Assembly: GCF_900141845.1 (NCBI RefSeq)
Contig: NZ_FQZB01000021.1
Span: 1-64,000 of the forward strand
Direction: 5' to 3'
Source: Clostridium cavendishii DSM 21758
GTDB taxonomy: Bacteria > Bacillota > Clostridia > Clostridiales > Clostridiaceae
Length of the DNA stretch: 64,000 bases
Under the pieces are notes generated by a model, which saw nothing but the letters and a program-made list of their open reading frames with translations, was not told where the DNA came from and made no database searches. The position numbers were made by a program, and so were the translations under genes. This document shows, piece by piece, positions 24,131 through 32,481 of the stretch (its first letter is position 1; every line of letters starts with the position of its first letter).

Positions 24131-26771
24131 ATGCCAGAATATTTGAAGCTAGACATTGTGATTTAGAATATTTTTTGTCTAATGCAGCAATTATTTTACC
24201 CGCATTAGATAAATCACCTATTAATATTCCACCTATTAATGTGTTATCTTTAAAGAATAATTTTTTGTACTGTTTATTTTTAATATCTTTAGAAGTTATT
24301 TCTTCTAAAGATTCATCGTTATAGTCTAAAGTTCCAGCAGAGAATACATCTGCACCTAAAGCGTTGAAGACTAAAGATGAAACAAAATTTTTAAAGTTCT
24401 TAGAAGCCATAGTAGCATTAGCGCCGGCAACTTTACCCATTTCAACTGCAGCAGGCCAGTTTCCATAAACTATATCGTTAAGTTCAGCTACATCACCGCA
24501 AGCATATATATCAGTAATATTTGTTTCCATCTTTTCGTTTACTTTAATACCTTTATTACATTCTATTCCATTATCTAATGCTAACTTAGTATTACTTCTA
24601 ACACCTACTGAGAATAAAACTATAGAACAATCTATAATTTCGCCACTTTCAAGTTTAATAGCTTTCACAGAATTATTTTTAACTATAATTTCACTACAGC
24701 TTTTACTTGTAAGAATTTTAACTCCAGATGAAGAAATTATATTGTTAAATATTTCAGAACCTTCTATATCAAGCTGACGAGGTAACAATCTAGGTAAGAA
24801 TTCTATAACTTTAACATTATTACCTTTTTGCTTAAGTTCCCATGCAGCTTCAAGGCCTAGAAGTCCACCACCTATAACAACTATATCTTTATTATTTTCA
24901 GCAAATGAATTAACTTCATTTACATCATTTAAATCTTTAATAGTAAATAAACCGTTTATAGATTTATAATTAAATGAGCTTAAAGTCATTAGTTCAGTTT
25001 CATTACTTGTTACTTTTAAAGGTGGTATAAAGTTGTAACTACCGTTAGCTAATATTAGTTTGTCGTAGTTAATAGAAGTACCATCTCCTAATAAAATAAT
25101 TTTATTGTCTTTATTTATAGATTTAACTTCTACACCAAGTAGTTGCTCTATTCTATTTTTATGATACCATTCATTAGAAACTATATAAAATTTGGTTTCA
25201 TTCATTTTTTCGCTCAATAAATCAGATAATTGAGGTCTAAAGTAAGAAGGTACTTTTTCTTTTGAAATAAGCTTTATAGAACATTTTGGGTTTCTTTCTC
25301 TAATTGTCTTAGCAGCATAGAAGCCAGCAGCACCATTGCCTATAATGACAAAAGTTTCATCAGTAGGTACTTGTTCTGTAACTTCATTTTCAACTTGTAT
25401 AAATTGTTCACTTGTAGCGCCACATACGGGGCAAATTTCTGGTACAACTTCACCTTCAAAAATTTCACCACAAATTAAACATTTCCAAAGTTTAATTTCA
25501 CCATCTCCACCTTTAATTTCTTCTATATTGGTTTTAGAATTTGGATTATAAGAAGCTGATTTTTTTCCTAAAACTGTTTCAGCAAAGCCTATACCAAAAT
25601 TAAAGGCTGCTTTTAAATCATCTTCAGAAGGTTTAAAATTTATTTTTAATCCAGGACCATAAAGTTTCATTTTTAATTCTTGAAGTCTAGTTTCAATTCT
25701 AGGAACAGCTTCACCACTCCAACCAAAAGAGCCGAAGCCAGCAGCTATTTTTCCACCGTGAACAATTGGATTTAGCTTAGACATTAAATCTCTAATTGGT
25801 TCTAATAATTCACCAACTATAGTTGGTGAGCCAAATAAAATACCATCTGATTCACCTATATCCTTTAGTATATTATTTACGTCATTGTGAATTACATTAT
25901 ATAGTTTAACTTCAAAGTTACCCACTGATTTAATTCCGTTAGCTATGGTATTTGCTAATTCTTCGGTATAGCCATAAGCTGAGACATAAGAGATGGTAAC
26001 TTTTTTATCACCATTAATTTCAGGACTAATTGGAGTACTCCATTCTTTATAAAGGTTAACTATCTTATGTGGATTACTTCTTAAAACGGGACCATGACCA
26101 GGACAAATAGTTTTAATTTCTAAATCTTTAATTTTATCCAAGGCTTTTAAAACATAAGGTTTAAAAGGGCCCATAATACAATCAAAATAATATCTTAAAG
26201 CCTCCATGTATTCTTTTTCATTTGGAATTAGGTCATCAAAAACTCCTTCAAAGCAATAATGACTACCAAAAGAATCACAAGTTATTAATGTTTTATCTTC
26301 TTCTACATAAGTGTACATTGAATCAGGCCAATGCAACATTGGAGCTGAAATAAATCTTAAAGTTTTATTACCTAGGCTTAAAGTATCATTATCATTTACT
26401 ATTATTGAATCAAAATCTTTATTAGCTATTTCTTTCATAAATCTTATAGCTGATGCAGAACCAACAACCTTAGCTTTAGGTGAAAGTTCTAATAATTTTG
26501 CAACTGAACCTGCATGATCTGGCTCAGTATGATCAAGAACTATATAATCAATTTTATTTATATCAACGCCTAATGAGTTAAGTCTTGAAATATATTCATC
26601 AAAAAATTGTACTTTTACAGTTTCAAAAATAGCAACTTTTTCATTTCCTTTAACAACATATGAATTATAGGTTGTTCCATAAGGAGTATACATAATTATA
26701 TCAAAAATCCTTAAACCATAATCTAGAGCTCCAACCCAATGAATATCTTTTATTACCTCTAATGATTGCAT
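24129..26771 (-). CDS. Flavodiiron protein / short rubredoxin / NADH:rubredoxin oxidoreductase fusion
   Basis: An 880-residue enzyme with a complete electron chain in one polypeptide. Residues 1-245: metallo-beta-lactamase-like diiron domain with all ligands (H81, E83, D85, H86 in HTEPDH; H147 in MLHW; D166 in CDSFGSH; H226 in PGHGP). About 250-395: flavodoxin FMN domain (SAYGYTEELA; GSPTIVGE; GSFGWSGEA). About 418-450: short-spaced rubredoxin, CLICG then CPVCG with only 12 residues between the pairs. About 465-880: FAD/NAD oxidoreductase (VIIGNGAAGFYAA; VVIGGGLLGLEAA; IYACGDVAE). This is the class F architecture, shown in Clostridioides difficile to reduce oxygen to water with NADH. It protects against air exposure. 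The start is ATG 26771 after AGGAGGG; an earlier ATG overlaps that site. Confidence 0.95.
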   Translation of the reverse strand: MQSLEVIKDIHWVGALDYGLRIFDIIMYTPYGTTYNSYVVKGNEKVAIFETVKVQFFDEYISRLNSLGVDINKIDYIVLDHTEPDHAGSVAKLLELSPKAKVVGSASAIRFMKEIANKDFDSIIVNDNDTLSLGNKTLRFISAPMLHWPDSMYTYVEEDKTLITCDSFGSHYCFEGVFDDLIPNEKEYMEALRYYFDCIMGPFKPYVLKALDKIKDLEIKTICPGHGPVLRSNPHKIVNLYKEWSTPISPEINGDKKVTISYVSAYGYTEELANTIANGIKSVGNFEVKLYNVIHNDVNNILKDIGESDGILFGSPTIVGELLEPIRDLMSKLNPIVHGGKIAAGFGSFGWSGEAVPRIETRLQELKMKLYGPGLKINFKPSEDDLKAAFNFGIGFAETVLGKKSASYNPNSKTNIEEIKGGDGEIKLWKCLICGEIFEGEVVPEICPVCGATSEQFIQVENEVTEQVPTDETFVIIGNGAAGFYAAKTIRERNPKCSIKLISKEKVPSYFRPQLSDLLSEKMNETKFYIVSNEWYHKNRIEQLLGVEVKSINKDNKIILLGDGTSINYDKLILANGSYNFIPPLKVTSNETELMTLSSFNYKSINGLFTIKDLNDVNEVNSFAENNKDIVVIGGGLLGLEAAWELKQKGNNVKVIEFLPRLLPRQLDIEGSEIFNNIISSSGVKILTSKSCSEIIVKNNSVKAIKLESGEIIDCSIVLFSVGVRSNTKLALDNGIECNKGIKVNEKMETNITDIYACGDVAELNDIVYGNWPAAVEMGKVAGANATMASKNFKNFVSSLVFNALGADVFSAGTLDYNDESLEEITSKDIKNKQYKKLFFKDNTLIGGILIGDLSNAGKIIAALDKKYSKSQCLASNILA

Positions 26772-27041
26772 AGTAAAATACCCTCCTAATAACATAAAAA
26801 AATTATGAAATATTTTATTAATTAATAATTATTATTTGTTATAATATTAATTATACATCAATAATATTAAAAGTAAATATATAAAGTAATAAAATTTGTT
26901 AAAAATTTATTTAAGGTATATGTTTTTTAGTAAGTATAATATTTGTTGTTATAAATTACCAATAATATAGTTTTATATTCTAACTTTTTAAATAAGCAAA
27001 ATAATAGTAAAAGTTAATTATTATTTGAATTTGGAAAATGG

Positions 27042-27069
27042 TTGAAGTTTTTAATTTCTATGATATAAT
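27042..27069 (+). promoter_or_regulatory. Promoter of a candidate small RNA
   Basis: TTGAAG (27042-27047), 16 bases, then TATAAT (27064-27069) with an extended TGA before it. It is the best vegetative promoter in this 500-base gap and points into a 100-base unit that ends in a strong terminator rather than into a gene. Confidence 0.65.
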
Positions 27070-27075
27070 ATAAAT

Positions 27076-27173
27076 ATAGTTGATAACGTATTCAAAACCA
27101 TATTTCAATTATGGAAAATAGAGATTTATGAGAGAAAAGAAGAGTTGATGGGTAGACTCTTCTTTTCTTTTTA
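27076..27173 (+). ncRNA. Candidate small RNA of about 95-100 nt
   Basis: A transcript from the promoter at 27042-27069 would start near 27076. It would contain a small hairpin CCATA/TATGG (27098-27114) and end at a perfect 12-bp stem GAAAAGAAGAGT (27134-27145) paired with 27156-27167, followed by a T-tract. The only ORF is a six-codon ATG frame without a ribosome site. The next gene, moxR, has its own extended -10 (TGGTATAAT, 27208-27216), so this looks like an independent RNA rather than a leader. I do not recognise a known RNA family. Confidence 0.5.
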
Positions 27174-27207
27174 TGTACAGGAATTATATAACATTAATTT
27201 AAATTGA

Positions 27208-27216
27208 TGGTATAAT
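27208..27216 (+). promoter_or_regulatory. Extended -10 promoter of the moxR operon
   Basis: TGGTATAAT, about 40 bases before the moxR ribosome site. A -35 match is weak. Confidence 0.4.
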
Positions 27217-27271
27217 ATAAGAAAATAAAATATTCTATAAAGATTATATAAATGGGGAAGGGGCTAAAATT

Positions 27272-28228
27272 ATGGAGATAAGAAACTTTGTAGAATTTAG
27301 AAGTAAGTTGCAGAGTAACATTTCTAAAGTAATAATAGGAAAAGAAAGAGAAATTGATAAGATTATAGTAGCATTAATATGTTCGGGACATGTTTTATTA
27401 GAGGATATGCCTGGATTAGGTAAAACTAAGTTAGCAAAGAGTATATCTAAATCTTTAAATTGTGATTTTAAAAGAATACAATTTACCCCCGATATATTAC
27501 CATCAGATTTAACGGGGATATATTTTTATAATCAAAAGTCAGGGGATTTTGAATTTAAAAAAGGGCCATTAGTAACTAATATAATATTAGCTGATGAAAT
27601 AAATAGAGCTACACCTAGAACACAATCTGCTTTACTGGAATGCATGGAAGAAAGACAAATAACCGTAGAGGGAAATTCTATTGCATTAGAAAAACCTTTT
27701 TTTGTTATAGCTACTCAAAATCCTATTGAGCAATTTGGAACATTCCCATTACCAGAAGCGCAATTAGATAGATTTTTTATAAGGATTTCATTGGGATATC
27801 CAGAATATCAAGAAGAAAAGAAAATTATGGATACATATATAAGTAATGACCCATTAGAAATACTAGATTCGGTAATAAGTAACAAAGAAATAGATTATGT
27901 TCAAAATAATTATAAATATGTTGAAGTAAAAGATGAAATAAAAAATTATATTTTAGATATAGTTTCAGAAACTAGAAAAAATTATGAAATAGAGTATGGA
28001 GTTTCTCCAAGAGCTACCCTTGCTTTAATGAAAGCAAGTCAAGCTCATGCTGCTATAAACGGAAGAGATTATGTGGTACCAGAGGATGTCAAAGTTATGG
28101 CTACGGCAGTTTTAGCACATAGGATACAAGTGAAAATAAATAAGTTAAAAGCTGTAAGTAATCCAGAAGAGGATATAATAAATTCAATATTAAATAAAGT
28201 TACTACACCTTTAGAAAGTTTAGAATAA
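27272..28228 (+). CDS. MoxR-family AAA+ ATPase
   Basis: A 318-residue AAA+ ATPase of the MoxR group. Seen: Walker A DMPGLGKTKL, Walker B IILADEINRA, sensor 1 ATQNPIEQFGTFPLPEAQLDRF (in parts) and a sensor 2 region SPRATLALMKAS in the C-terminal lid. MoxR ATPases act as chaperones that help mature or activate partner protein complexes. GGGGAAGGGG stands before ATG 27272. It is the first gene of an operon with a DUF58 protein (nine-base gap) and a membrane DUF4129 protein, the standard moxR-DUF58-transglutaminase arrangement but without a transglutaminase. Confidence 0.94.
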   Translation: MEIRNFVEFRSKLQSNISKVIIGKEREIDKIIVALICSGHVLLEDMPGLGKTKLAKSISKSLNCDFKRIQFTPDILPSDLTGIYFYNQKSGDFEFKKGPLVTNIILADEINRATPRTQSALLECMEERQITVEGNSIALEKPFFVIATQNPIEQFGTFPLPEAQLDRFFIRISLGYPEYQEEKKIMDTYISNDPLEILDSVISNKEIDYVQNNYKYVEVKDEIKNYILDIVSETRKNYEIEYGVSPRATLALMKASQAHAAINGRDYVVPEDVKVMATAVLAHRIQVKINKLKAVSNPEEDIINSILNKVTTPLESLE

Positions 28229-28237
28229 GGAGTTATC

Positions 28238-29371
28238 ATGTGGAGTGTAGTAATAGCTTTAATAGCTATGTTTGTTATAGTTTTTGCAAGCGATAAAATT
28301 AGAGAGAATGCAGTAGATAACATAACTATAAAAAGAGAATTAGATAAAAGAGCAATTTTTAAGGATGATAGTTTAATGGTAACTTTAAAAATAGAGAATG
28401 CTTCTAAAATTCCTGTAGAATTCTTACACATAGAAGAACAATTTGATAAAAATATTATAAAAATAAAATCAATTTTAGATGGAAAACCTATAGGAAATTG
28501 TAACTATTACGCAACAAACCTTTCAATAAATGGAAGAGAAAGAGTGAAAAGAAAATATTATATTACTGCTTTAAAAAGAGGTGCATATATTATCTCAAAT
28601 ATTACAATAGAAGTTGGTGATATTTTTGGAATAAAAGAAAACAAGAAATGCATAGAAGATTTTAAGGAATTTTTAGTCTATCCAGAAATAAGAAACTTAA
28701 AACAACTCAGTATAGCAAGTAATAGTCTTTTAGGAGCGAACCTTGTTAAGCGTCTAATAAATGAGGATACCTTAATTACTAAAGGGTTAAGAGATTATAC
28801 AACAAATGATAGAATGAAGGATATACATTGGAATTCTTCGCTTAAACTTAATAAACTAATGGTTAGGGAATATGACTTTACTTCAGATATTGATGCTATA
28901 TTTATATTGAATGTTCAATGTTCCGAGATATTTTGGAATTCAATAGATGAGGAGGTTGTAGAAAAAGGTGTTTCTTTAATGTGTTCATTAGCTTTACAAA
29001 CAATCGAACAAAGTATTCCAGTGGAACTTTGGACAAATGCGAGTATAAGAAGTTATACTGGAAATTTTAAAGGTAATGTACGATGCAATAAAGGCCAAGC
29101 TAATAAAATACTTGAATTTGGGGCGAGGATAGATAATCTCCCATATTGTGGTTTTAATGATTATTTAAAAGAAAAACTTAAAAATTTTAGAAGTAATAGT
29201 GTTTATGTAATATTGACTTCGTATATTAATAGTGAGATAGAGAATATAATTATAAATCTAACAAAGCGAGGCTATATAATAAAATTAATAGATTTGTCTA
29301 AAGATCAGGCCCTTAATATAGCTTATATAGAGAAGATAAGCTATAGTTGGGAGGAAAATTATGAACAATAA
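28238..29371 (+). CDS. DUF58 protein
   Basis: A 377-residue protein. An N-terminal hydrophobic segment (residues 1-16, SVVIALIAMFVIVFA) is followed by a beta-rich region (KRELDKRAIFKDDSLMVTL onward). The DUF58 core is at about 180-225, with GLRDYTTNDRMKDIHW and LKLNKLMVREYD; a von Willebrand-like fold with weak metal site residues follows. These proteins are usually partners of MoxR ATPases; the detailed function is unknown. TAAGGAG precedes the ATG. Its last 11 bases overlap the next gene, so translation is coupled. Confidence 0.9.
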   Translation: MWSVVIALIAMFVIVFASDKIRENAVDNITIKRELDKRAIFKDDSLMVTLKIENASKIPVEFLHIEEQFDKNIIKIKSILDGKPIGNCNYYATNLSINGRERVKRKYYITALKRGAYIISNITIEVGDIFGIKENKKCIEDFKEFLVYPEIRNLKQLSIASNSLLGANLVKRLINEDTLITKGLRDYTTNDRMKDIHWNSSLKLNKLMVREYDFTSDIDAIFILNVQCSEIFWNSIDEEVVEKGVSLMCSLALQTIEQSIPVELWTNASIRSYTGNFKGNVRCNKGQANKILEFGARIDNLPYCGFNDYLKEKLKNFRSNSVYVILTSYINSEIENIIINLTKRGYIIKLIDLSKDQALNIAYIEKISYSWEENYEQ

Positions 29372-30572
29372 AATTATATTTAAATTTTTATATGGAATAA
29401 TTATTGCATTAGGAGTATATATACCCTATTCACAAATAATAAGTGCAACTATTAAGCTAGAACCTAATGAAAATATATTTTTTTTGGTGGCATTAGTGAC
29501 TTTGATTTATGTTTTTTTAGATGATAAGAATATTAAAAATAATATAATATTATTTTCACCCATTTTAATGTTTATAGTTGGAATTCTAATATTTAATAGT
29601 TCTGAATATTTAATTTATATAGGGGTACCTGTGATTCAGATAACTTTTTTAATAAAAACCAGCTACACATATATAAATAGAAATTATTTTGAAGATAACA
29701 TAAAAAAGATAATATATATATTACTTTTGAGTAGTATATTATATTTAGTTGTTGAAAATGAAATGATTAGACATTTAGGTAAGTTTTATTTTATATTTAT
29801 ATTTTTCTCATTAATACTTTTAAGACGAGCTAGATTATATCAATATAAACTAAAGGATAAAAATATTTATAAAAAAGACATTATAGCTTTTTTGATTGTG
29901 TTGATATTAACGATTGATAGAATTTATGAAGTAATACTTGAGTTAATAGGTATTCTATTATTTAAATTGAATTTTGTTATAGATAAAATATTATATGTTA
30001 TTGTATATATAGGACAGTCAATCTATGATTGGTTTATTAGTATTTTTGGTGAAACACATAAGCCAAATTATAACTTAAAAAGACAACCTACTGGTACTAG
30101 TGAGGAAAAGAAAGAGATTGCTAAACAATCTTTAGATCCAACAATATTAAAAATATTGTTTATATTAATTTTAATATTTATAATATATAAAATTGTGAAG
30201 TTTACAGGTAAAAAGAGGTTAAAGTTATATGATACTGAAGGGGAAGAGGAAGAAAGAGAGAGGTTAGAAGTTTCAAATAAAAAATCTATACTTAAAAATT
30301 TACAATACAAATTTTTAAATTATAAAAATGAAAATAAAGTTATATTTATTTTTTATAAGGTTGAAAAAGCATTTTATAAAAAAAATATTTTTAATAAAAC
30401 TATGACGGCAACTCAAATGTATAAAGTTGGAAAAAACTCTATAAGTTCCAAGGAAGAATTAAAGTTAGTTGCTAATGTTTATAATGAGGTTAAATTTTCT
30501 AATCATAATATAGATGCAAGGGTAGTAGAAAATGTAGAAAAAGCTTATGAAAAAATAAAAAAAGAAATTTAA
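29361..30572 (+). CDS. Multi-pass membrane protein with DUF4129 tail
   Basis: A 403-residue protein. The N-terminal two thirds hold about seven hydrophobic helices, and another lies at about 270-285. The last 70 residues (KVEKAFYKKNIFNKTMTATQ, then LVANVYNEVKFSN) match the DUF4129 tail found at the end of TgpA-type transglutaminase-like membrane proteins. The central extracytoplasmic Cys-His-Asp transglutaminase domain of those proteins is missing; only a short, positively charged loop stands there. It is the third gene of the MoxR-DUF58 operon, overlapping DUF58 by 11 bases. The set may work on envelope proteins, but the catalytic module is absent here. Confidence 0.8.
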   Translation: MNNKIIFKFLYGIIIALGVYIPYSQIISATIKLEPNENIFFLVALVTLIYVFLDDKNIKNNIILFSPILMFIVGILIFNSSEYLIYIGVPVIQITFLIKTSYTYINRNYFEDNIKKIIYILLLSSILYLVVENEMIRHLGKFYFIFIFFSLILLRRARLYQYKLKDKNIYKKDIIAFLIVLILTIDRIYEVILELIGILLFKLNFVIDKILYVIVYIGQSIYDWFISIFGETHKPNYNLKRQPTGTSEEKKEIAKQSLDPTILKILFILILIFIIYKIVKFTGKKRLKLYDTEGEEEERERLEVSNKKSILKNLQYKFLNYKNENKVIFIFYKVEKAFYKKNIFNKTMTATQMYKVGKNSISSKEELKLVANVYNEVKFSNHNIDARVVENVEKAYEKIKKEI

Positions 30573-30599
30573 CAAAAAATAAACCAAAATAAAGCAGGC

Positions 30600-30606
30600 T
30601 TCGACA
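30600..30606 (-). promoter_or_regulatory. Possible Spo0A box
   Basis: TTCGACA (complement TGTCGAA) matches the 0A core exactly, about 200 bases before the next gene and 25 bases after the DUF4129 stop. A hairpin ATTTCCATAT/ATATGGAAAT lies 35 bases later. Without promoter mapping the role is unclear. Confidence 0.3.
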
Positions 30607-30804
30607 AAGAAAATTGATTATAAATACATTAATTTCCATATAAGTTTCCAATATGGAAATTTGAAAGGATAAAAAAATAAATTAATGTCATTAAATAAGG
30701 ATAAAAAAATTTTCCACTTATCAGAATTCTACACATTTTTTTTATTATGAGTGATAGTATAAATTTAAAGAGTAATATATGGTATAAATAAAAAGGGGTT
30801 TGTT

Positions 30805-31134
30805 ATGATGATAGTAGAAGATTTATGTAGAAATAATACAATAGGCGACGTAGATTATAAGTATTCGTATAGAATTACAAAAAATAATTATAAAGATATA
30901 CAGGTATATGGGATAGAAGTTGAAAGATTAGATTATAGGGGTAACCTTTTAGTTAATATAGAGAGGGATTCTGTAAGGTTAATATCTCCACAAATTAAAA
31001 AAGTACAAGACCTTTTAAAGCTTTTATATGATAATTTAATTTCACCAATACATTTAGTAGACATAATAGGAGTTTATGTAGATGAATATGTAAAGGATTT
31101 TGAGATTAATAATTTAGAGGCTATAATAAATTGA
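30805..31134 (+). CDS. Small conserved clostridial protein (DUF6514-like)
   Basis: A 109-residue soluble protein without signal or membrane segment. It has an N-terminal beta region (YSYRITKNNYKDIQVYGIEV) and a C-terminal helical half (KVQDLLKLLYDNLISPIHLVDIIG). It resembles the small DUF6514 family of Clostridia; this is from memory and not certain. No function is known. AAAAAGGGG precedes ATG 30805, and a second ATG follows directly. It is a single gene with its own terminator. A Spo0A-like box about 200 bases upstream suggests, weakly, a stationary-phase role. Confidence 0.7.
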   Translation: MMIVEDLCRNNTIGDVDYKYSYRITKNNYKDIQVYGIEVERLDYRGNLLVNIERDSVRLISPQIKKVQDLLKLLYDNLISPIHLVDIIGVYVDEYVKDFEINNLEAIIN

Positions 31135-31144
31135 GAAATTAAAA

Positions 31145-31184
31145 AGAGAAAGTGAAAACTATAGTAAGTACACTTTCTTTTTTA
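31145..31184 (+). terminator. terminator of the DUF6514-like gene
   Basis: AGAAAGTG and CACTTTCT pair around a 16-base loop and are followed by TTTTTT. Confidence 0.8.
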
Positions 31185-31272
31185 GTTTAGGAATATATTA
31201 TAAAATAGTATATATTTTATAATTAGGTTTTATCTACAGAGTGAAAAGATTTGTTTTTAAGGAGTTTTATTT

Positions 31273-31641
31273 ATGATAATTGGAGTAGGTACAGACATTA
31301 TAGAAATAGATAGAATAGAAAAAGCAATTAAGAATGAGAAGTTTCTACAAAAGTATTTTACAGAAAATGAGGTTGAATATTTTAAAAGTAGGAATTTAAG
31401 AGCTCAAACTATAGCAGGAAATTTTGCAGGAAAAGAAGCTATAAGTAAAGCTTTAGGAACTGGGTTAAGGGGTTTTTCGTTAAAAGAGATAGAGATACTT
31501 AGGGATGAACTTGGAAAACCAATAGTTTTTCTTTATGGAGGGGCAAAACAGATATTTGATGGAAATAGTTCTATTAATATACAAGTGTCCATAGCACATA
31601 ATAATACTGTAGCTACAGCTTATTGTATAATTGAGTGTTAG
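31273..31641 (+). CDS. acpS: Holo-[acyl-carrier-protein] synthase
   Basis: A 122-residue AcpS, the usual length. It transfers 4'-phosphopantetheine from CoA to apo-ACP for fatty acid synthesis. Signature motifs: GVGTDIIEIDRIEKA at the N-terminus with the metal-binding Asp, and FAGKEAISKALGTG with the conserved Glu-Ala; the C-terminal SIAHNNTVATAYCI is also typical. AAGGAG is well placed before ATG 31273. The order acpS, LolA-like gene, alr, mazE, mazF matches Bacillus subtilis acpS-ydcC-alr-ndoAI-ndoA. Confidence 0.96.
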   Translation: MIIGVGTDIIEIDRIEKAIKNEKFLQKYFTENEVEYFKSRNLRAQTIAGNFAGKEAISKALGTGLRGFSLKEIEILRDELGKPIVFLYGGAKQIFDGNSSINIQVSIAHNNTVATAYCIIEC

Positions 31642-31832
31642 AGAAGGTTTTTATTCATGATTTCAAGTGAAGGAAATATAAAGATAATTAATATTTTATT
31701 TGTACAAAATATTATCAATCACAGTTATGGAATAAACGTAATGTTATTAAAATAAAATTAAGTAAAATTAGAATAATTTTAGACTGATTTTAATAATAGT
31801 AGTAATGTATATTATTTAGATTTGGAGGATTT

Positions 31833-32438
31833 ATGCGAAATAAACTATTACTAATATTATTAGCTGTTATTGTGATTGTTGTAAGTGGACTAGCTATTTA
31901 TCAGTTTAAGTTTAAACATTCAATAGAGGATGATTTAAATAAGTTAAGATCTATGAAATCATATTCTACAGATGTAAGTTACACTTTCAAAAATTATAGA
32001 ACAGAATTTAAGGAAGAGGGAAAGCAATACTATAATGAAAAATATGGTATGAAGTTAAACGTTGGTGATAAAGAACAAATATACAAGGAAGATAAAATAT
32101 TTATAAGATATCCAAAGGATAATAAAAGTTATGAGGTAAGTCCAGATTACGATAATTTTTACAGATACACTTTTGTGAATGAACTCAATAAATTTTTAGT
32201 TCCTGGAGAAAATACTAAATATAAGTATGATACACACGAAGGCAAAAAATGTATCGTGGTAGAGTTTGAGAATCTAAATGGAAATGAGAACATGAGTAAA
32301 GAGATTTTATTTGTTGATGCTAGCAAGCTTGTTCCATTAGAAATAAATATTTTCAATAAAAAGGGAGATGATAAAGTAACCGTGTATTTCAAAAATTTCA
32401 GTACAAGTGGTACTGTACAGAAGGAGATTTTTGATTAA
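31833..32438 (+). CDS. Membrane-anchored LolA-fold protein, YdcC/GerS-like
   Basis: A 201-residue protein with an N-terminal signal/anchor (residues 5-24, LLILLAVIVIVVSGLAIYQF) and an outside beta-rich domain of the LolA/LolB-like type (YSTDVSYTFKNYR; EGKQYYNEKYGMKLNVG; VEFENLNGNENMSKEILFVD; PLEINIFNKKGDDKVTVYF). Position and size match YdcC of Bacillus and GerS of Clostridioides difficile, the latter a germination lipoprotein encoded next to an alanine racemase. Unlike GerS there is no lipobox Cys: the anchor has none, so it is held by a helix. TTGGAGG precedes the ATG. The alr start lies 44 bases downstream. Confidence 0.75.
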   Translation: MRNKLLLILLAVIVIVVSGLAIYQFKFKHSIEDDLNKLRSMKSYSTDVSYTFKNYRTEFKEEGKQYYNEKYGMKLNVGDKEQIYKEDKIFIRYPKDNKSYEVSPDYDNFYRYTFVNELNKFLVPGENTKYKYDTHEGKKCIVVEFENLNGNENMSKEILFVDASKLVPLEINIFNKKGDDKVTVYFKNFSTSGTVQKEIFD

Positions 32439-32481
32439 TACTTAAACTAAAGATGATGTTAATAAATATGAGGTGAGTTTA

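Noticed and set aside
26811..26880. PerR operator upstream of the flavodiiron gene
   Set aside because: Short AT palindromes are present but none matches the 7-1-7 consensus, and such palindromes are expected by chance here.
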